Source: Candidatus Melainabacteria bacterium (lineage in GTDB: Bacteria; Cyanobacteriota; Vampirovibrionia; Gastranaerophilales; Gastranaerophilaceae). Taken from it: a stretch of 64,000 nt of DNA. The notes beneath the pieces were generated by a model that was given only the letters and a program-made list of their open reading frames with translations, was not told the origin of the DNA and did no database searches. The position numbers were made by a program, and so were the translations under genes. Numbering within the stretch: position 1 is the stretch's first letter; every line of letters begins with the position of its first letter. The stretch lies in the NCBI GenBank assembly GCA_003258795.1, contig QHMH01000012.1, positions 160,762 to 224,761 of the forward strand, written 5' to 3'. Below, one piece after another: positions 27,030 to 35,460 of the stretch.

Positions 27030-28201
27030 ATTGTATCTACAATTCTCTGAGCGATTTCTGTTTTAAGTGCTTTTTCAAATTTTTGAATATTTCCATTTTT
27101 ATTCAATAGTAAAACCTCGTTATAATCACTTGAAAATCCTGTATCTTTTCTTGAGATATCATTTGCTACAAGATAGTCACAACCTTTTTTTTCAATTTTT
27201 TCTTTTGCATTAACGAGCAAATTTTCGCTTTCTGCACAAAAACCAATTACAGTTTGATTTTCTTTTTTTTGTTTACAAATTTCTTTCAAAATATCAGGAT
27301 TTTTGACGAGATTAAGGGTTATTTCATCTGCATCGGTTTTCTTTATTTTGTAATTTGAAATTTCTTTTGCTCGATAATCGGCAACGGCGGCCGCCATAAA
27401 AATACAGTCAGCATTTTTAAATTCTCTTTGAACTTGTTCAAGCATTTCTTTTGCAGAATTTATCATAATTGTTTTGTAAGGTTTGTCGACATGTACGGTA
27501 GTGATTAAAACTGTTTCTGCCCCCATTGAATGAACTATGTCTGCAAATGCAATTCCCATTTTGCCTGATGAGTAGTTGGAAATATATCTAACAGAGTCGA
27601 TTTTTTCTCTTGTTCCACCAGCTGTTATAACGAATTTTTTCCCTTTTAGCCTTTCCGCATTTTTTAGTAACTGTGTTGTTCTATCAAAAATTTTCTCGAT
27701 TTTACACAATCTTCCGACACCAAAGCATCCGCAAGCTAAAAATCCGCTTTCCGGCTCGCAAATTGAAATTCCATGCTTTTTCAAGGTTATGATGTTCTCA
27801 ACTATTGCAGGATTATTCCACATTCCTTTGTTCATCGCAGGAGCGATTACAATCGGTTTTGTGAATGCGCACGCAATCGATGTTAAAAGGTTGTCGCAAA
27901 CTCCAACTGCAATTTTTGAAATTGTGTTTGCTGTTGCAGGTGCAATAACAAATATATCTGATGCATCAGCAAATGAAATATGTTCTGGATTAAATTGTTT
28001 TATGTTGAACTCATCAACCTTAACTTCGTGCCCAGAAAGGGTTTGAAGAGTTAATCTTGTAACAAAATTTAGTGCATTTGGTGTTGCAATTACCTGAACA
28101 TCTGCCCCATTTTTCTTAAACATCCTTATAAGGTTGCAAATTTTGTATGCAGAAATTCCACCAGTTATCCCAAGTAAAATCTTTTTTCCTTCAAGCATCA
28201 A
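27020..28201 (-). CDS. coaBC: bifunctional phosphopantothenoylcysteine decarboxylase/synthetase
   Basis: This is the CoA pathway enzyme Dfp. The N-terminal flavoprotein CoaC domain (1-185) has LGITGGISAYKI, the PAMNKGMW substrate motif and ACGCFGVGRL with the catalytic Cys. The C-terminal CoaB domain (about 190-393) has ITAGGTREKIDSVRYISNYS and the KKTD and VKNPDIL motifs. Length 393 aa is normal. It overlaps gmk by 11 nt and NIF3 by 10 nt, so the three are co-transcribed. Confidence 0.95.
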   Translation of the reverse strand: MMLEGKKILLGITGGISAYKICNLIRMFKKNGADVQVIATPNALNFVTRLTLQTLSGHEVKVDEFNIKQFNPEHISFADASDIFVIAPATANTISKIAVGVCDNLLTSIACAFTKPIVIAPAMNKGMWNNPAIVENIITLKKHGISICEPESGFLACGCFGVGRLCKIEKIFDRTTQLLKNAERLKGKKFVITAGGTREKIDSVRYISNYSSGKMGIAFADIVHSMGAETVLITTVHVDKPYKTIMINSAKEMLEQVQREFKNADCIFMAAAVADYRAKEISNYKIKKTDADEITLNLVKNPDILKEICKQKKENQTVIGFCAESENLLVNAKEKIEKKGCDYLVANDISRKDTGFSSDYNEVLLLNKNGNIQKFEKALKTEIAQRIVDTIWK

Positions 28202-28736
28202 TTATCTCCAGTAACTTATTAACGGTATCGTCAACGGTATCATTAACAACCACATAATCAAATTTTTTTGAATTTTCTATTTCAAATTCGACAAAGTTCA
28301 ATCTCTTTAATATTGCCTCTTCCGATTCGGTATTTCGTCCCCTTAAACGTTTTTCGAGTTCTTCTACTGATGGCGGTGCAATAAAAATCATAATACAATC
28401 TGGCATTTTTTCTTTAACTTGTAGAGCACCCTGTGTGTCTATTTCAAGCAAAACATTTTTATCTTTAAGTTCATTTTCAACAACAGTTTTTTTTGTCCCA
28501 TAAAAGTTTCCTGAAAACTCTGCCCATTCCAGAAATTCCTCATTTTGAACAGATTTTTCAAAATCCTCTCGTGAAATGAAAAAGTAATTAACTCCGTTAA
28601 CTTCCCCAACACGAGGCTTTCTTGTTGTGCAAGAAATTGAAAACTCAATATTATCCTGTCTTTTTAAAACTTCTTTCAAGACAGTACCTTTTCCAACGCC
28701 GGATGGACCAGAAATTACAATAAGCTTATTTTTCAT
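28191..28736 (-). CDS. gmk: guanylate kinase
   Basis: This enzyme phosphorylates GMP to GDP. The P-loop GPSGVGKGT lies near the N-terminus, then SCTTRKPRVGEVNG binds GMP, and the lid region follows. The upstream ATG (28781) would add 15 hydrophobic residues not found in Gmk. Start 28736 (MKNKLIVIS) gives the standard 181 aa. It has TTATCA-16-TATAAT ending 6 nt before the ATG and no Shine-Dalgarno, so it looks leaderless. It is divergent from proS and first in the gmk-coaBC-NIF3 operon. Confidence 0.95.
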   Translation of the reverse strand: MKNKLIVISGPSGVGKGTVLKEVLKRQDNIEFSISCTTRKPRVGEVNGVNYFFISREDFEKSVQNEEFLEWAEFSGNFYGTKKTVVENELKDKNVLLEIDTQGALQVKEKMPDCIMIFIAPPSVEELEKRLRGRNTESEEAILKRLNFVEFEIENSKKFDYVVVNDTVDDTVNKLLEIIDA

Positions 28737-28770
28737 AAAAATATTATAGAACAAAAATATTTTGTGATAA
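28737..28770 (-). promoter_or_regulatory. gmk promoter, leaderless geometry
   Basis: Minus strand: TTATCA (28770-28765), 16-nt spacer, TATAAT (28748-28743), 6 nt, then ATG at 28736. The same DNA carries TGATAAAAT on the plus strand (28765-28773 region), serving proS with a short leader. Confidence 0.6.
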
Positions 28771-28797
28771 AATGAGTTCAAAAGAGGGTAGTAAATT

Positions 28798-30516
28798 ATG
28801 AAAATGTCAAAACTTTTTGTCCAAACTTTGAGAGAGTTTCCTTCAGATGCAGAAGTTGTATCTCACAAACTTTTAGCAAGGGCTGGTTATATTAAAAAAC
28901 TTACATCTGGAGTTTATTCTTATATGCCATTGATGTGGAGAGTTTTAAAGAAAATCGAAAATATTACACGTGAAGAAATGGATAGAGCAGGAGCTCAAGA
29001 ACTTTTGATGCCATTTGTTCAACCACGTGAGTTGTGGGATGAATCTGGACGTTGGGAAGTTTATGGTCGTGAGTTGATGCGACTTAGAGATAGACACGAC
29101 AGAGAAATGTGCTTAGGTCCAACACACGAAGAAATTATTACATCGGTTGCAAGAGATGTTTTGAAATCTTACAAAAATCTTCCTGTAAACTTATATCATA
29201 TCCAATTAAAATTTAGAGATGAAGTTAGACCTCGTTATGGACTTATGAGAAGTCGTGAATTCATAATGAAGGATGCTTATAGTTTTGACTTAAATGAAGA
29301 AGGCCTTGATAAAGAGTACAAGAATATGGCACAAGCTTACACGAAAATCTTTGAAAGATGCGGGCTTGAAACAAAAGCTGTACAATCTGATTCGGGAGCT
29401 ATCGGTGGTAGTGTTAGCCACGAGTTTATGGTTATAACAGACACAGATGCAGGAGAAAACGATGTTTTCTATTGCGATAAATGTGATTATGCTGCAAATT
29501 CAAATCACGCGGAATCAAGATTGGAAGATGCTGTAACTGATGGAAAATTCGAAAAAGCAGAAATCGTTGATACTCCTAATACAACGACAATTGAAGCTTT
29601 GTCTGATTATTTAAAAATTCCTTCAACAGTTATTTTGAAAACACTTGTTTATATTGCAGATAAAAAACCTATTTTAGCTTTAATAAGAGCTGACAAGGCA
29701 GTGGAAGAAACAAAATTGATGAACGCAGTTGGTGCTATCGATATAAGAATTGCTACTGCAGCAGAAATCGACGAGCTTCTCACCGGCAAAGGCTTCAATG
29801 CGGCTAAAGGTTTTATTGGACCAAATGGAATGGATGGAATTCCTGTTATTGCAGATGAAACAGTAAAAGATATGAAGAATTTTGTTGTTGGTATAAATCA
29901 AGCTGACAAGCATCTTGTTGGTGCAAATTTATCAGACATTAGAATCGACAAATATTGTGATATAAGACTTGTTGAAGCAGGTGAATTTTGTCCACAATGT
30001 GGTGCTCCATTGAAGGTTACAAAGGGAATTGAGGTTGGCAACATCTTCAAACTTGGCACAAAATATTCAAAGCCAATGAATGCTGTTTACACAGATGTTG
30101 ACGGAAAAACAAAACCTTATGTTATGGGCTGTTACGGTATTGGTATAACAAGAACAGCAGCTGCTGCAGTTGAAAAACACCACGATGAACACGGTATAAA
30201 ATGGCCTTTGGCAATAGCGCCTTACCATGTGGTTGTTGTCCCTGTTAACGTTAAGGATGAGTTGCAAGTTGAAACAGCACAAAAAATTTACGACAAACTT
30301 CTCGATGCCAATGTAGAAGTTGTTCTTGATGATAGAGAAGAAAGAGCTGGTGTAAAATTCAAAGATGCTGATTTAATCGGCTTCCCTTACAGAATTACAG
30401 TTGGAAAAACAATTCAAGAAGGTAATGTTGAGTTTAAAACTCGTCAAACTGGCGAAGTTACAACAATGACTCCAGATGAAGCTGTTGATAAAATTATCAA
30501 CATCGTAAAGGGTTAG
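28798..30516 (+). CDS. proS: prolyl-tRNA synthetase (bacterial type)
   Basis: This is a class II synthetase of the ProS type with the INS editing insertion. The N-terminus has LLARAGYIKKLTSGVYSYMP, motif 2 RDEVRPRYGLMRSREFIMKD, the insertion (about 225-385) and motif 3 GCYGIGITRTAAA, then the anticodon-binding domain (AIAPYHVVVVPVN). At 572 aa it is full length. GAGGG 9 nt before the ATG is its Shine-Dalgarno. It heads a plus-strand operon through comEC. Confidence 0.97.
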   Translation: MKMSKLFVQTLREFPSDAEVVSHKLLARAGYIKKLTSGVYSYMPLMWRVLKKIENITREEMDRAGAQELLMPFVQPRELWDESGRWEVYGRELMRLRDRHDREMCLGPTHEEIITSVARDVLKSYKNLPVNLYHIQLKFRDEVRPRYGLMRSREFIMKDAYSFDLNEEGLDKEYKNMAQAYTKIFERCGLETKAVQSDSGAIGGSVSHEFMVITDTDAGENDVFYCDKCDYAANSNHAESRLEDAVTDGKFEKAEIVDTPNTTTIEALSDYLKIPSTVILKTLVYIADKKPILALIRADKAVEETKLMNAVGAIDIRIATAAEIDELLTGKGFNAAKGFIGPNGMDGIPVIADETVKDMKNFVVGINQADKHLVGANLSDIRIDKYCDIRLVEAGEFCPQCGAPLKVTKGIEVGNIFKLGTKYSKPMNAVYTDVDGKTKPYVMGCYGIGITRTAAAAVEKHHDEHGIKWPLAIAPYHVVVVPVNVKDELQVETAQKIYDKLLDANVEVVLDDREERAGVKFKDADLIGFPYRITVGKTIQEGNVEFKTRQTGEVTTMTPDEAVDKIINIVKG

Positions 30517-30519
30517 ATT

Positions 30520-30711
30520 ATGTGGCAAGTTCTACTTACTTTAATTATCATTGCGGTTTTGTTCCTCGCAAACCCGCTTAAGAATACTTCTTTTAAATCG
30601 GATAAGAAAACACAAAATCAAGTTGAACAAAAGGTAAATGAAGTTACACAAACTGTTCAATATGCAAGAGAAGTTCAACAAAGAGAAATGGAAGGTCAAG
30701 AAAATGAGTAA
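30520..30711 (+). CDS. small single-pass membrane protein, unknown
   Basis: This 63-aa protein has one N-terminal transmembrane helix (about 4-19), then a polar Gln/Glu/Lys-rich coil that could be a coiled coil. It starts 3 nt after proS and overlaps the HIT gene by 8 nt, so it is translated in the operon. No family is recognised. Confidence 0.6.
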   Translation: MWQVLLTLIIIAVLFLANPLKNTSFKSDKKTQNQVEQKVNEVTQTVQYAREVQQREMEGQENE

Positions 30712-31030
30712 TGAGTGTATTTTTTGTAAAATCGTAAATGGTGAAATCCCTTCAAAGAAAGTTTATGAGAATGATTATGTAATAGCCTTTGATGATATAA
30801 ATCCGAAGGCAAAAATTCATACTCTTGTCGTTCCAAAAGAGCATATTGAATCTTTTAACGAACTTGAAGATGAAAAACTTATGGCTGAGATTTTAAAAGC
30901 GATAAAAGAAGTTGTAAAAATTAAAGGAATCAAGTCCTATAAGCTTCATGTAAATACAGGAAAAGAAGAAGGTCAAATTGTAATGCACCTTCACTTCCAC
31001 ATTTTGTCAAACACAGTTGAAAGGATTTAA
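30704..31030 (+). CDS. HIT family hydrolase
   Basis: This is a histidine triad nucleotide-binding protein. CIFCKIVNGEIPS is at the N-terminus and the triad MHLHFHIL (H-x-H-x-H) near the C-terminus. The ATG at 30704 gives the standard 108 aa, whereas an upstream in-frame ATG would add 22 lysine-rich residues read from the preceding gene in another frame. AAGG provides the ribosome site. HIT proteins of this type hydrolyse adenosine phosphoramidates and related nucleotides. Confidence 0.93.
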   Translation: MSNECIFCKIVNGEIPSKKVYENDYVIAFDDINPKAKIHTLVVPKEHIESFNELEDEKLMAEILKAIKEVVKIKGIKSYKLHVNTGKEEGQIVMHLHFHILSNTVERI

Positions 31031-31033
31031 ATA

Positions 31034-31870
31034 ATGGAAAAATTTTACAAGGAGATAACTCCAGCAGGTTATGGTATTGCAATCAAACAAAAAGAAATTT
31101 TGTTTTCAGAACAATCACCTTTTCAAAAGGTAGAAATTTTTGAAAGTGACTCTGAACTTGGACGTGTTTTGACGCTCGATGATTTGATGATGACAACAGA
31201 AGGTGATGAGTTTTGCTATCATGAAATGATTGTGCATGTTCCATTGATGAACCACAAAAATCCAGAAAACGTATTGATAATTGGCGGTGGTGATGGTGGT
31301 ACAGTAAGAGAAGTTTTAAAACATGACACTGTAAAAAGAGTTGTTCTTTGTGAAATAGATAAGATGGTTGTTGATGCTTGTAGAAAATATCTTCCAACAA
31401 TATCTTGTGGACTTTCAGACCCTCGTGTTGAAATTCTTTATGAAGATGCAATTGAATATATTAAAGACAAGAAAAATGAATTTGACGTTGTATTGATTGA
31501 TTCAACTGACCCTATGGGTCCTGGAGAAGGATTATTTACAGAAGAATTCTATACAAATGTTAAAAACTCATTAAAAGAAGGTGGGATTGTTGCAGCGCAA
31601 TCAGAATCTCCAGTTGCCTTCAAAGGAGATGTCAAAAAGATGTATTCGCTTTTGCATAAAGTATTCCCTATTTGCAAGGCTTATACATCAAATATTCCGA
31701 CATATCCGGGAGGATACTGGGCTTGGGCATTCTGTTCACAAAACGTTGAACCTTTGTCTTACATAGATGAAAGAAGATGCGAAGAAATTACAAAAACATG
31801 TAAAATTTACAACAAAGAATACCACATGGCTCGTTTTGCTCTTCCAAATTATTTAAAAGAAATAGTATAA
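31034..31870 (+). CDS. speE: spermidine synthase (polyamine aminopropyltransferase)
   Basis: This enzyme transfers aminopropyl from decarboxylated SAM to putrescine. LIIGGGDGGTVREVLKH is the nucleotide site, VLCEIDKMVVD follows, then LIDSTDPMGPGEGLFTEEFY with the catalytic Asp, and YPGGYWAWAF. At 278 aa it is normal. It starts 4 nt after the HIT gene. No speD or putrescine genes are visible nearby. Confidence 0.95.
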   Translation: MEKFYKEITPAGYGIAIKQKEILFSEQSPFQKVEIFESDSELGRVLTLDDLMMTTEGDEFCYHEMIVHVPLMNHKNPENVLIIGGGDGGTVREVLKHDTVKRVVLCEIDKMVVDACRKYLPTISCGLSDPRVEILYEDAIEYIKDKKNEFDVVLIDSTDPMGPGEGLFTEEFYTNVKNSLKEGGIVAAQSESPVAFKGDVKKMYSLLHKVFPICKAYTSNIPTYPGGYWAWAFCSQNVEPLSYIDERRCEEITKTCKIYNKEYHMARFALPNYLKEIV

Positions 31871-31899
31871 AAAACTAAATAGTAATGAGTTATTGAAAA

Positions 31900-34230
31900 A
31901 TGATTAGAGAAATATTAGGAGAGCTTTTCCATAAAGAATCATTTTTGTTATTCTTTACTGTGCTGTCGTATATTTTAGGGATTGTAGGATTTTTCTGCGA
32001 TTGTTCAGTCCAAACTCTTACAATCCTTACGGCAATCCTTTTATTGTTTTTAGTAAAAAATTATGTTGGTTGGAGATCAGCTCTATTTTGGGTTGCTATA
32101 TTTTTTGTCGGTTACTTTAATGCAGAATTAAGAATAAAAAATTCAGATGAATTGTGCGTTATTGCCCCACAAAATGTTTCTATTTCTGGACAAGTAGTTT
32201 CAATTCCAGACGACGGTTTAAAAAGTCGTACAAGATTTTTCTTTCAAGTTGATAAGGTTAAATTTGCAGATAAAGTAGAGAATGTAAGTGCAAAAACCTT
32301 TGTAAATGTAAATGGAAATGGTGATTTTAATATTGGCGATTACTATGAAATAAAAGGAAAATTAAGAGTTCCTTCAAATGTTTCAAATCCTTCACAGTTT
32401 GATTATGGGAAATATCTTCAAAACTTTAACACATTTACGACGTTATTTGCGCAAATAGACGACTGTAAGCAGGTTAATATTCAACTCAAGGGCAGTAAAA
32501 AATTTTTAAGAGAACTCAATAATTTGCGACAAGAGATAATTTCCGAACACGCAGAGAATATTAAAAGTCCAAATATTGAAATCTTGGGAGGAATTGTTTT
32601 CGGAGATGATGCTGTGTCCCCACCAGATTACATAAAGAAAGCTTTTATAAATTCTGGGATTTTACACATTCTCGCTGCCTCTGGGATGAATGTTGCCTTA
32701 ATTTACGGGATATGGTTCTTTATTTTAAGTAAATTGAAAATACCTTATAGAGTAAATGTTGTCGGTGGAATTTTTGTTGTGCTTCTGTATACACTAATGA
32801 CAGGAATGGGAGCATCTGTTATAAGGGCTGCTATTATATTAGAGTTTATTTTAATAGGAAAACTTTTTGACAGAGATGCCGATAGCATTGCTTTGCTATC
32901 TTTTGTCGCACTATTGATGTTACTGTTTAATCCTGCCTACATAAATGATGTAGGTTTTCAACTTTCATTTATTGTAACTTTTGGTCTTTTGGTAATGTCT
33001 CCACCACTTTTTAAAAAAGTAAATGCTCCAAATTGGTTTTCAAGTTCTGTTTTTATTCCGATTATTGCACAATTGTGGGTTGCACCAATTCAGATGTTTT
33101 ATTTTAACTCATTTAGTTTGTATTCAGTTATCGTGAATATTCTTATTTTGCCATTTGTCACTGTTATAAGTTTCGGAGGTTTTATAAGCTCTGTACTTGC
33201 TATGGTAAAACCAATTGCAAATGTTGTATGTCTTGTCTTTGATTTTGTACTTAATCCGTTTTTGTCTGGTTTAGTTTGGATATCAGATTATTTTTCAAAA
33301 TTGCCAGCATCTCTTATTGTAATGCCAAAACCATCTTTGCTACAAGTTCTCCTATATTATATTTTGCTAATGTTGATAGTTGCAGGATTGAAAAAAGAGT
33401 TTACCCGAAAAATATCATTTTCTTGTCTTTTTGTGGTGTTGATAATATTTATATCGGGGCTAAATTTTTCAAAGAGTAGTGAGCTTATAGTCTTTGATGT
33501 AAAAAATGCAGATTGCATGTTGTATAAAACTCCTAAAAATAAGTATTTTGTAATTGATACGGGAAAAATGGCTTATGGTAGTGGAAAAAGTCAGTTGAGC
33601 TATATTCTTGGAGAATATTTGAAGGACAAAGGAATAAGAAATATAGAAGGGTTGATATTAACCCACTTTGATTCAGATCACGCTGGCGGTGCAGAAGATT
33701 TAATACAAGATTTTAATGTAGAACATATTTATGTAAGCTCCCTTAAAAATAAGTCAAGGATTGCACGAAGGATATACAAATACTCACCTGAATTGGTAAG
33801 AGGGGGTCAGGAAATATATTCAGAAAACAATTTAAAAATAACAACGTATCTTGCAGGACTTGATGAAGAAAAAGAAAATGAAAATTCTATAATCACATTG
33901 ATAAGCGAGGGTGATTATAACATCCTTTTAACTGGTGATGCTGGAGTGGAAGCTTATCAAAAAGTGGAAAGATATTTACCTGAAAGAATTGATGTATTGA
34001 AGGTTGGACACCACGGTGCAAGAGGTGTTGTTAATAAAGAAATGATTCAAAGATTAAATCCAGAATACTCAATAATCTCAACGGGTACAAATAATTATGG
34101 ACATCCTAACAAAGTTATTTTAAACATATTGAGTCCTACAAAAATTTTAAGAACAGATAGAAATAATGCAATAAAAATAACGAAGGGAAAAGCCTTTGTT
34201 TACAATAGCAAAAAGGGTTGGATAGAATAG
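31900..34230 (+). CDS. comEC: ComEC/Rec2 DNA internalisation protein
   Basis: This is the full-length (776 aa) competence channel. N-terminal hydrophobic segments precede an OB-like DUF4131 region (about 85-185). The ComEC core with HILAASGMNVALIYG follows (about 225-500, several helices). A C-terminal metallo-beta-lactamase domain (about 525-776) has LTHFDSDHAGG and VGHHGARG. The intact MBL motif suggests a nuclease-active form. No other competence genes are in the window. It is the last gene of the proS operon. Confidence 0.93.
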   Translation: MIREILGELFHKESFLLFFTVLSYILGIVGFFCDCSVQTLTILTAILLLFLVKNYVGWRSALFWVAIFFVGYFNAELRIKNSDELCVIAPQNVSISGQVVSIPDDGLKSRTRFFFQVDKVKFADKVENVSAKTFVNVNGNGDFNIGDYYEIKGKLRVPSNVSNPSQFDYGKYLQNFNTFTTLFAQIDDCKQVNIQLKGSKKFLRELNNLRQEIISEHAENIKSPNIEILGGIVFGDDAVSPPDYIKKAFINSGILHILAASGMNVALIYGIWFFILSKLKIPYRVNVVGGIFVVLLYTLMTGMGASVIRAAIILEFILIGKLFDRDADSIALLSFVALLMLLFNPAYINDVGFQLSFIVTFGLLVMSPPLFKKVNAPNWFSSSVFIPIIAQLWVAPIQMFYFNSFSLYSVIVNILILPFVTVISFGGFISSVLAMVKPIANVVCLVFDFVLNPFLSGLVWISDYFSKLPASLIVMPKPSLLQVLLYYILLMLIVAGLKKEFTRKISFSCLFVVLIIFISGLNFSKSSELIVFDVKNADCMLYKTPKNKYFVIDTGKMAYGSGKSQLSYILGEYLKDKGIRNIEGLILTHFDSDHAGGAEDLIQDFNVEHIYVSSLKNKSRIARRIYKYSPELVRGGQEIYSENNLKITTYLAGLDEEKENENSIITLISEGDYNILLTGDAGVEAYQKVERYLPERIDVLKVGHHGARGVVNKEMIQRLNPEYSIISTGTNNYGHPNKVILNILSPTKILRTDRNNAIKITKGKAFVYNSKKGWIE

Positions 34231-34257
34231 TTTAGAATTTTCTGAACTTTTATTTTA
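34229..34257 (+). terminator. Rho-independent terminator after comEC
   Basis: The stem AGTTTAGA/TCTGAACT has an ATTT loop and is followed by TTTATTTTA. It overlaps the comEC stop codon. Confidence 0.6.
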
Positions 34258-34358
34258 TCCAAACGGCTTATACTGTCGGATATGGTTTTTTCTTTAAAAA
34301 AGTCATATTAAATAAATAGAAAACAAATGGTTTGTAGGAAAAAAAGGAGAAACCCGTT

Positions 34359-34901
34359 ATGAAAAAATCGTTAATTGCATTGTTTGCTGTAGTTGCATTG
34401 ACAATTACGACACAATCTGCGTTTGCAGGATGCCCTTGTAATAAAACAATATCACCATGTGATCAAAAGGTAAGTCCTTGCGAACAAAAACTTAACCCTT
34501 GTGAAAAGGCTGACCCATGCGAAAAAGTTGATCCATGTGAAGCAAACAGAGAAATGTCATGTGAAGGGTGGTTAACAAGAGCAAGTTTGGATGATTACTT
34601 TGTAAGAATGAACTTGAATGATTCACAAGTTTGCGAAGCTATGTCTGCAGTTGAAAACTTCAAATCAAAAACAAAAAATTTCAGAAATTCAAATGGCGAA
34701 TGTGAAACAAAATGTGATTGCAGAATGTACAGACAAGCGTTAAAAGAATTGGATTGTGATATGAAGAAAATTATTTCACAATGTCAAAAAGAACAATACA
34801 AAGAAATCAAGGCTGAAGTTAAATCACAAGTTAAATGCTGCCATAAATGTTTAATAAATCCTTTCAATCGTTGTGCATCATGTGATGAATGTAATGATTA
34901 G
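34359..34901 (+). CDS. cysteine-rich secreted protein with PCEK repeats
   Basis: This 180-aa protein has a signal peptide (cleavage after SAFA, residue 23) and 20 cysteines. A tract of PCxxK-type repeats (SPCDQKV, SPCEQKL, NPCEKA, DPCEKV, DPCEA) lies at residues 31-62. The C-terminal region contains CETKCDC, KCCHKC and RCASCDEC. It may be disulfide-bonded or metal-binding in the envelope. No family is recognised. GGAG 9 nt before the ATG is the ribosome site. A long perfect terminator follows, and a rhodanese gene is next. Confidence 0.75.
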   Translation: MKKSLIALFAVVALTITTQSAFAGCPCNKTISPCDQKVSPCEQKLNPCEKADPCEKVDPCEANREMSCEGWLTRASLDDYFVRMNLNDSQVCEAMSAVENFKSKTKNFRNSNGECETKCDCRMYRQALKELDCDMKKIISQCQKEQYKEIKAEVKSQVKCCHKCLINPFNRCASCDECND

Positions 34902-34918
34902 TATTTAGCTTGAGATAG

Positions 34919-34953
34919 CGAAAAAACATCACCGACTGGGTGATGTTTTTTCG
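34919..34953. terminator. bidirectional-looking perfect hairpin terminator
   Basis: A 15-bp perfect stem starting CGAAAAAACATCACC, with a 5-nt loop GACTG; the 3' arm ends in TTTTTTCG. Confidence 0.9.
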
Positions 34954-34997
34954 TATCAAAGTTTTTATAAATTAAATGCAGGAAAAGGAGGAAAAAA

Positions 34998-35381
34998 ATG
35001 GATGAAAAATTAAAAGAAATGAGATATGACACAAAAAGAGCTGAAAAATTTTTCACTAAAATGATGGCATATACTTTAGGTCCGGTAGAATTAAAAAATT
35101 TATCAGAAAATGGTAAGGTTGTTATTATTGATGTTAGAGATAAGGAAGATTATGATGACGGACATATTCCAAATGCTATTTCAATACCACGAAAAGAGTT
35201 GGATGATAGGTTGAATGAGTTGTCAAAAGATGTTGTACATGTTGTTTACTGCTACAATCAACAGTGTCATCTTGGTGCTTGCGCTTGTAGACTATTGGCA
35301 AGTAAAGATTATCCTTGTATGCTTCTTGAAGGCGGATATAAAACTTGGACAGAAGATTTTAGATTTGCGGTAACAAAATAG
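34998..35381 (+). CDS. rhodanese-domain sulfurtransferase
   Basis: This 127-aa protein is a single rhodanese domain preceded by a 30-residue helical segment. VIIDVRDKEDYDDGHIPNA is the CH2A-like motif, and the active-site cysteine is C85 in VVYCYNQQCHLGA. The active-site loop CYNQQC has a second cysteine (C90) instead of the usual arginine-containing loop, so persulfide chemistry or redox sensing is possible. A perfect Shine-Dalgarno AAGGAGG precedes it. It is monocistronic between two terminators. Confidence 0.88.
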   Translation: MDEKLKEMRYDTKRAEKFFTKMMAYTLGPVELKNLSENGKVVIIDVRDKEDYDDGHIPNAISIPRKELDDRLNELSKDVVHVVYCYNQQCHLGACACRLLASKDYPCMLLEGGYKTWTEDFRFAVTK

Positions 35382-35389
35382 AAATTTAA

Positions 35390-35425
35390 TTAAAATTGGA
35401 GAGGCTTTTGCCTCTCTAATTTTAA
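35390..35425 (+). terminator. Rho-independent terminator after rhodanese gene
   Basis: A 16-bp stem (35390-35405 with 35410-35425, one G-T pair) with a TTTT loop and a T-rich 3' arm. Confidence 0.88.
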
Positions 35426-35426
35426 G

Positions 35427-35454
35427 TTTACAATTTTTTTGTTTAATGTAAAAT
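35427..35454 (+). promoter_or_regulatory. metG promoter, leaderless geometry
   Basis: TTTACA (35427-35432), 16-nt spacer, TAAAAT (35449-35454), then 6 nt to the metG ATG at 35461. No Shine-Dalgarno fits between. Confidence 0.65.
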
Positions 35455-35460
35455 CAAAAT

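Noticed and set aside
30638..30703. Longer N-terminus for the HIT protein
   Set aside because: The extra 22 residues are the out-of-frame reading of the preceding small gene, and HIT proteins start at the Cys-x-x-Cys region.
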